Part shown: piece by piece, positions 1 through 6,551 of the stretch
How the letters are laid out: every line of letters starts with the position of its first letter
Position numbering within the stretch: the first letter of the stretch is position 1
NCBI GenBank assembly: GCA_964548955.1
Contig: CAZJTP010000173.1
Location: 1 to 9,768, forward strand
Length of the DNA: 9,768 nt
Origin: GCA-020344555 sp964548955
Lineage (GTDB): Bacteria; Planctomycetota; Phycisphaerae; UBA1845
Direction of reading: 5' to 3'
The notes under the pieces: model-generated
Seen by the model: only the letters and a program-made list of their open reading frames with translations
The model's database searches: none
Told to the model about the DNA's origin: nothing
Made by a program: the position numbers and the translations under genes

Positions 1-36
1 AAAAGCCGGGGGTGCGGAAGTCGGGCTAGTGCTCTA

Positions 37-636
37 TCACCGCTGATCTAATGGATGTCCCGACACGGTGGGTGCCATGCCCAAGCCCGCCCGGTAAGAC
101 GCTGGGAACGCATTGATGCTGCGGCGGGCTTGGGCATGCTCCTCGACGATGTCCGTACTGTTGTTGGCCGCCCCTGCCCCGGCCACCCGATGGGTTCCCT
201 TGAAGGTCAGCTCGTAAATGTTCGTCGGCGGCAGGTCCTTAACCAGGCCGACGACGGCGGCTACACGGTCGCTAGTAAAGCCGTCCACAAGCCTATCGAG
301 CCAATCCGCCTCGGCGATGCAATCACTGTCTTCAAAGGCGACAAACTCACCCTTCGCCTCACGGATGCCTCGGTTGCGGCTGGGATTGGCGCCGGCGTGG
401 GCTTCGTTTCGCAGACATCGGATGTTGAGGTCGGGATGGTCGGCGGCGAACCGCCGAAGGAACTCCGGTGTATCATCCGTCGAGCAATCATCAACGATTA
501 TGACCTCGTAGTCGGGGTGGGTCTGCCTAGCCAGGGCCTCCACGCAGCGCTGTAGGACCTCCCGCCGGTTGCACGTCGGCACGACGACGGATACAAGCGG
601 TTGCTTGGAGTCGGTCTGTTGCGAAGCTTTGCTCAT
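37..636 (-). CDS. Family 2 (GT-A) glycosyltransferase, C-terminally truncated
   Basis: The protein would transfer a sugar from a nucleotide-sugar donor at the cytoplasmic membrane face. Seen: from the ATG at 636 (199 codons) the N-terminus has the GT-A start LVSVVVPTCNRR (residues 14-25), the donor-binding VDDCSTDD (48-55), the SRNRGI helix (86-91) and the metal-binding EDSD (102-105). After about residue 155 it no longer looks like the family: the acceptor-side ED-type catalytic motif and C-terminal half are absent, and it ends at 199 residues where intact relatives usually have 280-330. The lost part coincides with a 16-bp inverted repeat, and neither other minus-strand frame there restores the motif, so I infer truncation or rearrangement, possibly a pseudogene. 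A GTG at 696 would extend the frame by 20 residues but has no visible ribosome binding site. The ATG at 636 gives a typical N-terminus, though its own binding site is weak. It is divergent from the flippase. Confidence 0.75.
   Translation of the reverse strand: MSKASQQTDSKQPLVSVVVPTCNRREVLQRCVEALARQTHPDYEVIIVDDCSTDDTPEFLRRFAADHPDLNIRCLRNEAHAGANPSRNRGIREAKGEFVAFEDSDCIAEADWLDRLVDGFTSDRVAAVVGLVKDLPPTNIYELTFKGTHRVAGAGAANNSTDIVEEHAQARRSINAFPASYRAGLGMAPTVSGHPLDQR
76..138. repeat. Perfect 16-bp inverted repeat, 31-bp spacer
   Basis: CATGCCCAAGCCCGCC at 76-91 is exactly reverse-complemented by GGCGGGCTTGGGCATG at 123-138, and the flanking bases do not extend the match. A perfect 16-bp local match is very unlikely by chance in 10 kb. 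The GC-rich stem would be stable, but no T-run follows on either strand, so it is not a standard intrinsic terminator. It lies inside the degenerate 3' end of the truncated glycosyltransferase frame and could be a scar of a template switch or inversion, or an assembly artefact. Confidence 0.8.
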
Positions 637-750
637 AGGATGCGCGGCATTATACGCCCTCCCGCCGGGGACGGTACGGGGCATCCGTTGGAGCACCGAA
701 GGGGGTATGACATCGCCGGTTTGCGTGAATGAATCCGGAGTGACGGCTCG

Positions 751-2214
751 ATGAGCTTGCGGGAGAAAGCGGTCAAGGGAGTCCTCTGGTCAGCCATCCA
801 GAACTGGGGGTCCAATCTGCTTTCGCTAGTAGTCCTCCTCGTGCTTGCGCGTCTGTTAGATGCGGAAGCGTTCGGCCTGGTCGCCATGGGGTTTGTGTTC
901 ACGGGGTTCATGGCGGTCTTTCTGCGCCAGGGATTCGGGCAAGCCATTATCCAACGCGACAACCTCGAGGCGGAACACCTCGACACCGCGTTCTGGATCA
1001 GTGTGGCAGCCGGCGTCGTGCTGACGGCAGTCGGGATCGCGGCGGCCGACCTGGTCGCCGCCCTGTTTCGTGAGGCCGAGTTGGCGCCGGTGGTCCGCTG
1101 GCTTTCGCTGAGCTTCCTGATCGGCGCGTTTAGCAACACTCAGCAGGCGATCCTTCAGCGCCGCCTTGCGTTCAAGAGCCTGGCGATCCGGTCGCTTGTG
1201 GGCTCCGCCGCGGGCGGATGCGCGGGGATCGTCATGGCGCTTATGGGGTGTGGTGTCTGGAGCCTGGTCGGGCAAAGCCTCACCCAAAGCCTGGTTAGCG
1301 TCGTGGTCCTATGGTACGCCTCGGGATGGCGACCGGGGTTTAGGGTCTCGAGCAGCCACGCCAGGGACCTGTTCTCGTTCGGGCTTAGCATAATAGGCAT
1401 CGAACTTCTGAACTTCGTGAACCGCCGATTGGATCATCTTCTCATCGGGTGTTTTCTTGGTTCGGTGCCTTTGGGGTATTACACGATCGCCTACGCGCTT
1501 GTGCTGCGGACGGTGCAGATGCTGACGCAGACGGTCTCGCCCGCATCGCTGCCCACGTTTTCCCGGTTGCAGCATAGCCCGGATCAGATGCGTCATGCTT
1601 TCCTCACAGCCACACGTATGATGAGCCTCCTGGCGTTCCCCGTGTTCCTGGGGATGTCCGTCCTGGCTCCGGAGCTGGTGGTAGTTCTGTTCGGCGTGAA
1701 GTGGGCGCCGAGCATTCCCGTGATGCGTGTCCTGGCGTTTATCGGGATCCTGCAATCCGTGCTCTTTTTCAACGGCGCTGTAATGCTCGCATCAGGGAAG
1801 CCCACCTGGCACTTGGGGCTGACGCTTCTCAACGCGCTGGTCAATGTTGTTGCCTTTATCATCGTGGTGCGGTGGGGCATTGTCTGGGTGGCGTCCGCCT
1901 TTGTGATCCGGGGCTACCTGCTCTCACCCCTGACCGTGTGGGTGACCAACAGGATCATTGGCGTGGGATTCGGAACGTATCTTAGCCGGTACGGAGCTTC
2001 GCTTGTTGCTTCGCTGGGCATGGTAGCGGTGGTTGGGGGGGCCGGGTACTCACTCACCGGCGTGGTAAGTTTACAAATACTATTGCCATTGTGTATACTG
2101 GTTGGTGTGGTTGTCTATTCACTGACTGTTCTCTTGATCGCCCCGACGCTCGCCCGGGAAGCCCTCGAGTTGATGCGGTTGGCTCTGCATTTGCGGATTG
2201 GGACACAACGGTGA
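751..2214 (+). CDS. Wzx/TuaB-like polysaccharide flippase (MOP superfamily)
   Basis: Predicted inner-membrane flippase moving lipid-linked repeat units from the cytoplasmic to the periplasmic face. Seen: 487 residues, almost wholly hydrophobic helices joined by short basic loops, with the N-terminus typical of the WzxC/TuaB branch (AVKGVLWSAIQNWGSNLLSL, residues 8-27), then a conserved-looking LARLLDAEAFGLVAMG stretch (33-48) and GYYTIAYALVLR (243-254) in the middle. The length fits the family, where 12-14 membrane segments and 420-500 residues are usual. A GGAG at 737-740 sits 10 bases before the ATG at 751, supporting this start. It is the first of six co-directional genes and is divergent from the truncated glycosyltransferase. 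A flippase in the cluster implies Wzx/Wzy-type export of a lipid-carried oligosaccharide. The glycan it handles cannot be read from sequence. The family call is firm, the exact subgroup less so. Confidence 0.9.
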   Translation: MSLREKAVKGVLWSAIQNWGSNLLSLVVLLVLARLLDAEAFGLVAMGFVFTGFMAVFLRQGFGQAIIQRDNLEAEHLDTAFWISVAAGVVLTAVGIAAADLVAALFREAELAPVVRWLSLSFLIGAFSNTQQAILQRRLAFKSLAIRSLVGSAAGGCAGIVMALMGCGVWSLVGQSLTQSLVSVVVLWYASGWRPGFRVSSSHARDLFSFGLSIIGIELLNFVNRRLDHLLIGCFLGSVPLGYYTIAYALVLRTVQMLTQTVSPASLPTFSRLQHSPDQMRHAFLTATRMMSLLAFPVFLGMSVLAPELVVVLFGVKWAPSIPVMRVLAFIGILQSVLFFNGAVMLASGKPTWHLGLTLLNALVNVVAFIIVVRWGIVWVASAFVIRGYLLSPLTVWVTNRIIGVGFGTYLSRYGASLVASLGMVAVVGGAGYSLTGVVSLQILLPLCILVGVVVYSLTVLLIAPTLAREALELMRLALHLRIGTQR

Positions 2215-2249
2215 GATTGTGGGGAATCCTTGTGAAAGTGGATCTTGAC

Positions 2250-2280
2250 TATCACCTCGTTGCGGTGATAGAGCGCTATC
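2250..2280. repeat. Overlapping short hairpins in the flippase-sulfotransferase gap
   Basis: TATCACC (2250-2256) pairs with GGTGATA (2264-2270) across a 7-base loop, and GATAG (2267-2271) pairs with CTATC (2276-2280) across 4 bases. The two stems share bases, so they could be alternative folds. No T-run follows, so a simple terminator is unlikely. A TTGACT at 2245-2250 overlaps the left arm, but I see no good -10 at the right distance, so an operator/promoter reading is only a guess. Confidence 0.4.
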
Positions 2281-2332
2281 CGAGTGAGGGTGGCTGGTCC
2301 GGGCCCTGATTGGCCTTACGGAATCCGTCGTC

Positions 2333-3100
2333 GTGAACAACTGCATTATCCTCGGTTCTGGACGAAGTGGCACAAGCATGGTCGCTGGCCTCCTCGCCCA
2401 GTCGGGATTCTACATGGGAGACAAGCTGTACGGTCCGCGCGAGAGCAACCCGAAAGGCTTCTTCGAGTCCCCGACGATCAACTGGATCAACGAGGATCTG
2501 CTGGCCGGAGTAGTGCCTTCCCGCCCGCCGTTGCTGGGGCGTTGGTGGTTCCGCGACCGGCCTCTTCCCCGGCAGAGATGGTTGGCGAGGGTGCCGGTAG
2601 CGACGGAGATCCCGTGCCCGCGTCGCATCGCGAGGCGCATCGAAGCCGAGGTGCGCAAGGCCCCATTCTGTTTCAAGGATCCCCGGCTTAGCTACACGCT
2701 ACCAGCCTGGCGTCCGTTCCTGACAGATACGGTGTTCGTGTGTGTTTTCCGGCACCCTATGGTCACCGCAGCCAGCATTGTCAAGGAGTGTGACAGAATG
2801 CCCTATCTCAGCAGTCTCATTATGACTACTGAGATCGCCGTTGAGGTGTGGCAGTTGATGTATGACCACATTCTGCAAAAGCACCTGCACGAAGGAGACT
2901 GGCTGTTTCTGCATTATGAGCAGATGCTTCGCGGAGATGGGGCCGATCGTCTGGAAAAGTTTGTCGGTGCAGCGGTCGATCATGGCTTCCCGGACAAAGA
3001 CCTGCGCAGATCAGTAGCGGCCGAGGCGCCTCCACTGGCGGCGATGCGGACCTACGAGGCACTTTGTACGCTCGCAGGTCACTACGGAGAGCGGAGTTGA
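2333..3100 (+). CDS. Sulfotransferase family protein (PAPS-dependent type)
   Basis: Likely transfers a sulfuryl group from 3'-phosphoadenylyl sulfate (PAPS) to a hydroxyl or amine, here probably on the glycan. Seen: an N-terminal 5'-phosphosulfate-binding loop, GSGRSGTSMVAGLL (residues 8-21), a FKDPRLS motif (114-120) common in bacterial members, and a 3'-phosphate-binding segment FVCVFRHPMVTAASIV (135-150) with R140 and S148 as the expected phosphate contacts. At 255 residues it is near the usual 250-300. There is no signal peptide or membrane segment, so it should act in the cytoplasm before flipping. The start is a GTG whose ribosome binding site is weak (ACGGA about 10 bases upstream). 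No earlier start gives a better N-terminus, because the beta-strand before the loop begins right at residue 3. It sits 118 bp after the flippase. The substrate is unknown, and relatives sulfate sugars, lipids or proteins. Confidence 0.87.
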   Translation: MNNCIILGSGRSGTSMVAGLLAQSGFYMGDKLYGPRESNPKGFFESPTINWINEDLLAGVVPSRPPLLGRWWFRDRPLPRQRWLARVPVATEIPCPRRIARRIEAEVRKAPFCFKDPRLSYTLPAWRPFLTDTVFVCVFRHPMVTAASIVKECDRMPYLSSLIMTTEIAVEVWQLMYDHILQKHLHEGDWLFLHYEQMLRGDGADRLEKFVGAAVDHGFPDKDLRRSVAAEAPPLAAMRTYEALCTLAGHYGERS

Positions 3101-3117
3101 CGGAGGGGACATTAGGT

Positions 3118-3177
3118 GTGTTGACACGGCGCCGTCGTGTTGCTCTATGTGCCGGTCGATGCCGGAGATCGCCATGA
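3118..3177 (+). CDS. Possible Arg-rich leader ORF coupled to the methyltransferase
   Basis: A 19-codon frame starts at GTG 3118 and encodes a short peptide beginning MLTRRRRV with seven arginines in all. A strong Shine-Dalgarno-like GGAGGGG lies at 3102-3108, 9 bases before the GTG. The frame's TGA (3175-3177) overlaps the methyltransferase ATG (3174-3176) as ATGA, the classical geometry for translational coupling. There is no family to recognise. It may be chance, because a frame this short is statistically cheap, or it may be a leader controlling the next gene. Confidence 0.3.
   Translation: MLTRRRRVALCAGRCRRSP
3121..3149 (+). promoter_or_regulatory. Candidate sigma-70 promoter before the methyltransferase
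   Basis: A perfect TTGACA -35 box (3121-3126) is followed after 17 bases by TCTATG (3144-3149), only a 3/6 match to TATAAT. If used, transcription would begin near 3156, between the two possible methyltransferase starts, so only the ATG at 3174 would be translated. It also overlaps the candidate leader ORF, which would then not be on that transcript. The weak -10 keeps confidence low. Confidence 0.27.
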
Positions 3178-4052
3178 GGAACGAGAAGGAGATTGTTCGC
3201 CGTTTCTATGACACCTTCGGATGGGACAGGAACGTCGGCGGTGTTTACAGGGACACAGATGCGTTCGTGGATTCGCGACACGTGCTCGACAGCTACCGGC
3301 ACAACACACACATGCGCGTCGCGAGGTTCCTGCCCTCGCGCGGCGAGTACTTCCTTGACGCGGGCTGCGGAGCGATTCCTCATCAGGAGTATCTGGAGTA
3401 CTCCGCTGGTTTCAGATGGCGCGTCTGTGTTGATTTCTCAGAAAAGGCGCTGGCGGAGGCACGGACCAAGCTTGGTGATCACGGTCTTTATGTGGTTGGC
3501 GACGTGACGAAACTTCCCTTTGTGGACAACACATTCGATGCGGTGTTGTCGGCTCATGTGATATACCATGTTCCATACGATGAACAGGAGGCGGTGATCC
3601 GGGAGCTGCACAGAACACTGGCGCCGGGAAGGACCTGCGGAATTATCTACTCGTGGCCACAGTACTGGTATTCGCGATTTCGTGGATATTGTTTAGCAGT
3701 TTGTCGACTAATCTGGAAGACACTGAGCGTCGACCGTTTATGGAAGACGGTGCGAGAGATCGGTGGAAGAAACGTGCAGGCGGACGGCGGTCACCGAGTT
3801 GTAGTAGCGCGGGAACGCCCGCCACTGTACTTTCGACCTCATGATCGCCGATGGTTCCGCGAGACTTTTGCAGAGACGTTCAATATGGAGATTCGCACGT
3901 GGCGGAGCGTCGATCGGCTTTTCACACAGAGGCTTGTACCGGACAATTTTTTCGGACGCTTGATTATGACCATGATATACTGGTGTGAGGATCTCCTACC
4001 CCATCTCTTGGGTAGGATGGGAAGGTATCCCTTGATCATACTCCGTAAGTGA
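3174..4052 (+). CDS. Class I SAM-dependent methyltransferase
   Basis: Predicted to move a methyl group from S-adenosylmethionine to a sugar or related acceptor in the cytoplasm. Seen (numbering from the ATG at 3174, 292 residues): motif I LDAGCGAIP (61-69), acidic D87 after the second strand (VCVDFS), GDVTKLPF (109-116), the post-motif FDAVLSAHVIYHV (121-133) and LAPGRT (149-154), together a methyltransferase type 11 Rossmann fold. About 140 further residues rich in Trp, Tyr and Arg follow, possibly an acceptor-binding part. An in-frame ATG at 3147 is possible, but GGAG at 3164-3167 sits six bases before 3174 and the extra nine residues look non-family, so I prefer 3174. It lies between the sulfotransferase and a glycosyltransferase, which suggests O-methylation of the glycan. 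The acceptor is unknown. Confidence 0.88.
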   Translation: MRNEKEIVRRFYDTFGWDRNVGGVYRDTDAFVDSRHVLDSYRHNTHMRVARFLPSRGEYFLDAGCGAIPHQEYLEYSAGFRWRVCVDFSEKALAEARTKLGDHGLYVVGDVTKLPFVDNTFDAVLSAHVIYHVPYDEQEAVIRELHRTLAPGRTCGIIYSWPQYWYSRFRGYCLAVCRLIWKTLSVDRLWKTVREIGGRNVQADGGHRVVVARERPPLYFRPHDRRWFRETFAETFNMEIRTWRSVDRLFTQRLVPDNFFGRLIMTMIYWCEDLLPHLLGRMGRYPLIILRK

Positions 4053-4055
4053 TTG

Positions 4056-4076
4056 GCTCACCGGGGAACAGTGAGC
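4056..4076. repeat. 6-bp hairpin just after the methyltransferase stop
   Basis: GCTCAC (4056-4061) pairs perfectly with GTGAGC (4071-4076) across a 9-base loop, three bases after the TGA at 4050-4052. There is no T-run, so termination is not implied. The rest of the 185-bp gap to the next gene (4053-4237) shows no convincing promoter. Confidence 0.3.
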
Positions 4077-4237
4077 GAACGTGATGAGATGTGCGAGAGT
4101 GTCCGTTTGTCTTGCTGGTGGTGTACCTGTCCCCACGTCCTGAGTGCCTGTATAGGGGGCACCGTGTCGGGGGATGGGATCACTCCTAGCAATGACGACG
4201 CCATGATCGGAGATGCGGCGCGGCAAGCTGGCGTATC

Positions 4238-5155
4238 ATGATCTCGGCAATCGTTTGCACATACAATCGGGCGAGTGTGTTGCGGAAGATGCTGGAGCGA
4301 TTCTTCGCGCAGACATGCCTTGGTGCGGTGGACTACGAACTCATTGTTGTCGACAATAACTCGTCGGACCACACGAGCAAAGTCGTCGAGGAGTTCAGGC
4401 GGTTCCCGAATGTTCGGTACGTCTTCGAGGAGCATCAGGGGCTGTGTTATGCACGGAACCGCGGAGTAGCCGAGGCGCGCGGCGAGATCATCGCCCTTTT
4501 GGACGACGATGTCGTCGTGGACGAAGTGTGGTTGTTCAAGCTCCAAGAATGTGTTGACGCGACGCAGGCGGACGTCGTGGGCGGTCGAACCTACTTGATT
4601 CTCGAGAAGGACCCGCCGGAGTGGTTCGGTCCCTATTTCGCCAGACTGCTATCGGAGGTGAATCTCGGCAAGTCCCGTAGGATTGTCTCCGACGGACGCG
4701 GCCTTTTCGGATTGAATCTGGCGTTTCGCAAGTCGATATTCGACACGGTGGGGCCATTTGACGAAGCGCTGGATCGCCGGGGACACGAGTTGCTCGGCGG
4801 CGGTGACACAGCCAAGGTGCGACAGATCGCCCGCGCGGGCGGACGCGTCGTGTACGATCCGGACGCGGTGGTGGGGCACATGATCGCCGCGGATCGTCAG
4901 GAGTGGGACTATTTCAAACGTGTCACTCTTGCAATGGGCAAATCATTTGCGTTTGCCGAACCGTATGGCGGACTGGGTGTGCGCACAACAAGGGTCCTGC
5001 AAGCTCTGATGGAGGTGGCGTATAGAATCGGTGTCCAATTGTCCGCGCCGCTGACAAGGATGAGTCCGTACGAGCAGCGAGCATCGCTGGGGAGGCTGCG
5101 AACGAAGCTCGGGCTCTTGATCGAACGGTTGCGACGGCTAAAGGGCAACGGGTAG
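4238..5155 (+). CDS. Family 2 (GT-A) glycosyltransferase A
   Basis: Inverting-type glycosyltransferase predicted to add one sugar to the lipid-linked glycan. Seen: 305 residues with SAIVCTYNRASVL (3-15) as first strand and helix, VVDNNSSD (37-44) for nucleotide binding, YARNRGV (71-77), the metal-binding DDD (89-91), FGLNLAFRKSIF (157-168), GGD (188-190) at the place of the usual catalytic-base motif, and VVGHMI (211-216). The C-terminal 80 residues are basic and amphipathic and may bind the membrane surface. The ATG at 4238 gives the canonical family N-terminus although no strong ribosome binding site precedes it. An upstream frame ending in an ATGA overlap could provide coupling. All catalytic motifs look intact. 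The sugar specificity cannot be predicted. Confidence 0.92.
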   Translation: MISAIVCTYNRASVLRKMLERFFAQTCLGAVDYELIVVDNNSSDHTSKVVEEFRRFPNVRYVFEEHQGLCYARNRGVAEARGEIIALLDDDVVVDEVWLFKLQECVDATQADVVGGRTYLILEKDPPEWFGPYFARLLSEVNLGKSRRIVSDGRGLFGLNLAFRKSIFDTVGPFDEALDRRGHELLGGGDTAKVRQIARAGGRVVYDPDAVVGHMIAADRQEWDYFKRVTLAMGKSFAFAEPYGGLGVRTTRVLQALMEVAYRIGVQLSAPLTRMSPYEQRASLGRLRTKLGLLIERLRRLKGNG

Positions 5156-5170
5156 CTGCTTGCTTGAGGT

Positions 5171-5213
5171 CACGGACTCGCGACTTACCTGACCCCGTGG
5201 TTTCGAGTCTGTG
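5171..5213. repeat. 10-bp imperfect inverted repeat upstream of the family 4 gene
   Basis: CACGGACTCG (5171-5180) pairs with CGAGTCTGTG (5204-5213), nine Watson-Crick pairs plus one G-T, across 23 bases. It fills much of the 76-bp gap between glycosyltransferase A and the family 4 glycosyltransferase and ends just before the latter's AAAGG ribosome binding site (5218-5222). No T-run follows, so its role, if any, is unknown. Confidence 0.4.
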
Positions 5214-5231
5214 TCACAAAGGTACGAGCTA

Positions 5232-6467
5232 ATGAAGATCGCTTTCGTTGTCGGCGAGTTTCCGAATCTGTCGGTGACGTTCGTCATTAACCAGATCACC
5301 GCCCTGATTGACCGGGGGCACGACGTTTACATTTATGCGAGCATGCCGGGCAACACGACTACGGTCCACTCCGCCGTCGAAACCTACAGGCTCCTCGATC
5401 GTACGATATACTGGTCGACTAGACGGCAGAGCGCGTTGGTCCGGGCCATTCGAGCGGCCGGGGCATTGTTTGCCCATCCATTCACGAACCCTGGCGGACG
5501 CTTGCGGGTCCTCAACTTCTTCAAGTACGGCAGATCGGCCCTATCCTTGACTTTGGCGTATCGGGTCATGGGGTTTCTTCCGGAACGAACGTATGACATC
5601 ATTCACTGCCACTTCGCCCCCAACGCTTTGCGGGCCCTGATCGCCCGTGATGTCGGGATTCTGCACGGCAAGCTGCTCACCACATTCCACGGCTATGACG
5701 TGAACACCTACCCGGCCAAGCATGGTAAGGACATCTACAGAGAGTTGTTCGAGCGGGGAGACTTGTTCACAGCCAATTCAGCCTTTACGGTCAGGCGCGC
5801 CGTCGGGCTGGGCTGTCCCTCGGACAAGATCATCAGACTGCCCGTCGGCGTGGACCTGCGGCTCTTTTCGTTTGGCGAGTGCAGACTTAATGTGGGAGAC
5901 GACATTCGAATCTTGACCGTCGGACGTCTGGCGGAGGTGAAGGGGATCGAGTACGGGATCAGAGCAGTGGCCAAGCTCATGCCCACACATCCCAACGTGC
6001 GTTACCAAGTTGTGGGTGAAGGCCCTCTTCTCACTGAACTGAATAAGTTGACAGCGAAGCTCGGTGTGGCCGATCGCGTGGACTTCCTCGGGGGACGGAC
6101 CCAGGATGAGGTGCGCCGACTTTACGCTGACGCCCACCTGTTCATGCTCCCCGGCGTGGTCGCACGCAACAAGGCCGAGGAGGCTCAGGGTCTTGTCCTC
6201 ATCGAGGCCCAGGCGATGGGGCTTCCGGTCCTCGCCACGCGCGTCGGCGGCATCCCGGAGTCGGTTTTGGATGGTGAGTCAGGCTTCCTCGTCGCCCAAC
6301 GAGACGTTGGCGCCCTCGCGGCGAAATTGACCCATCTGATCGAGCATCCCGAGCTTTGGCCTGAAATTGGCCGGGCCGGGCGCGCGTTCGTCGAGCGGAA
6401 CTTCAACGTCAACAAGCTCAACGACCAACTGGTGGACCTGTACTACAAGATGTTGGAGGAGACGTAG
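5232..6467 (+). CDS. Family 4 (GT-B) glycosyltransferase, AmsK/WcaL-like
   Basis: Retaining GT-B glycosyltransferase expected to extend the oligosaccharide at the cytoplasmic membrane face. Seen (numbering from the ATG at 5232, 411 residues): MKIAFVVGEFPNLSVTFV at the N-terminus, the acceptor-side motif HCHFAPNALRAL (126-137), TFHGYDVNTY (151-160), LPVGVD (203-208), GRLAEVKGIEYGIRA (231-245) where R232 and K237 would hold the donor phosphates, GEGP (262-265), and the EX7E motif from E317 to E325 followed by AMGLPVLATRVGGIPE (328-343). Length and motif order fit the AmsK/WcaL-like branch of family 4. A GTG at 5211 would add seven residues, but AAAGG at 5218-5222 lies nine bases before the ATG at 5232, and that start gives the standard N-terminus. 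Nothing looks broken. It is probably a colanic-acid-like or amylovoran-like transferase, but the sugar is unknown. Confidence 0.93.
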   Translation: MKIAFVVGEFPNLSVTFVINQITALIDRGHDVYIYASMPGNTTTVHSAVETYRLLDRTIYWSTRRQSALVRAIRAAGALFAHPFTNPGGRLRVLNFFKYGRSALSLTLAYRVMGFLPERTYDIIHCHFAPNALRALIARDVGILHGKLLTTFHGYDVNTYPAKHGKDIYRELFERGDLFTANSAFTVRRAVGLGCPSDKIIRLPVGVDLRLFSFGECRLNVGDDIRILTVGRLAEVKGIEYGIRAVAKLMPTHPNVRYQVVGEGPLLTELNKLTAKLGVADRVDFLGGRTQDEVRRLYADAHLFMLPGVVARNKAEEAQGLVLIEAQAMGLPVLATRVGGIPESVLDGESGFLVAQRDVGALAAKLTHLIEHPELWPEIGRAGRAFVERNFNVNKLNDQLVDLYYKMLEET

Positions 6468-6476
6468 GCATTGTCG

Positions 6477-6506
6477 CCCCGGGATGGGCGGTGTACCGAA
6501 CCGGGG
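6477..6506. repeat. Nested inverted repeat between the last two plus-strand glycosyltransferases
   Basis: CCCCGG (6477-6482) pairs with CCGGGG (6501-6506), enclosing a second small stem CGGT/ACCG (6489-6492 with 6495-6498). It starts nine bases after the family 4 gene's stop. A loose CTTTTG follows about 25 bases downstream, too far for a standard terminator. It may be a weak structural attenuator or simply GC-rich coincidence. Confidence 0.3.
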
Positions 6507-6551
6507 CCCTTCTCACAATCGAACTGAGCCTTTTGTGGATTCGACATAGTG

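Noticed and set aside
55..555. A 166-codon plus-strand open frame opposite the truncated glycosyltransferase
   Set aside because: It is antisense to a region with clear GT-A motifs, has no family signature, and its start lacks a ribosome binding site.
649..654. Perfect TATAAT on the minus strand before the truncated glycosyltransferase
   Set aside because: The hexamer 17 bases upstream (GTACCG) matches TTGACA at only two positions, and the implied leader would be about 5 bases, so I do not call a promoter.
633..1287. Minus-strand open frames opposite the flippase N-terminus
   Set aside because: They are complementary to a clearly coding membrane protein and look like low-complexity shadows.
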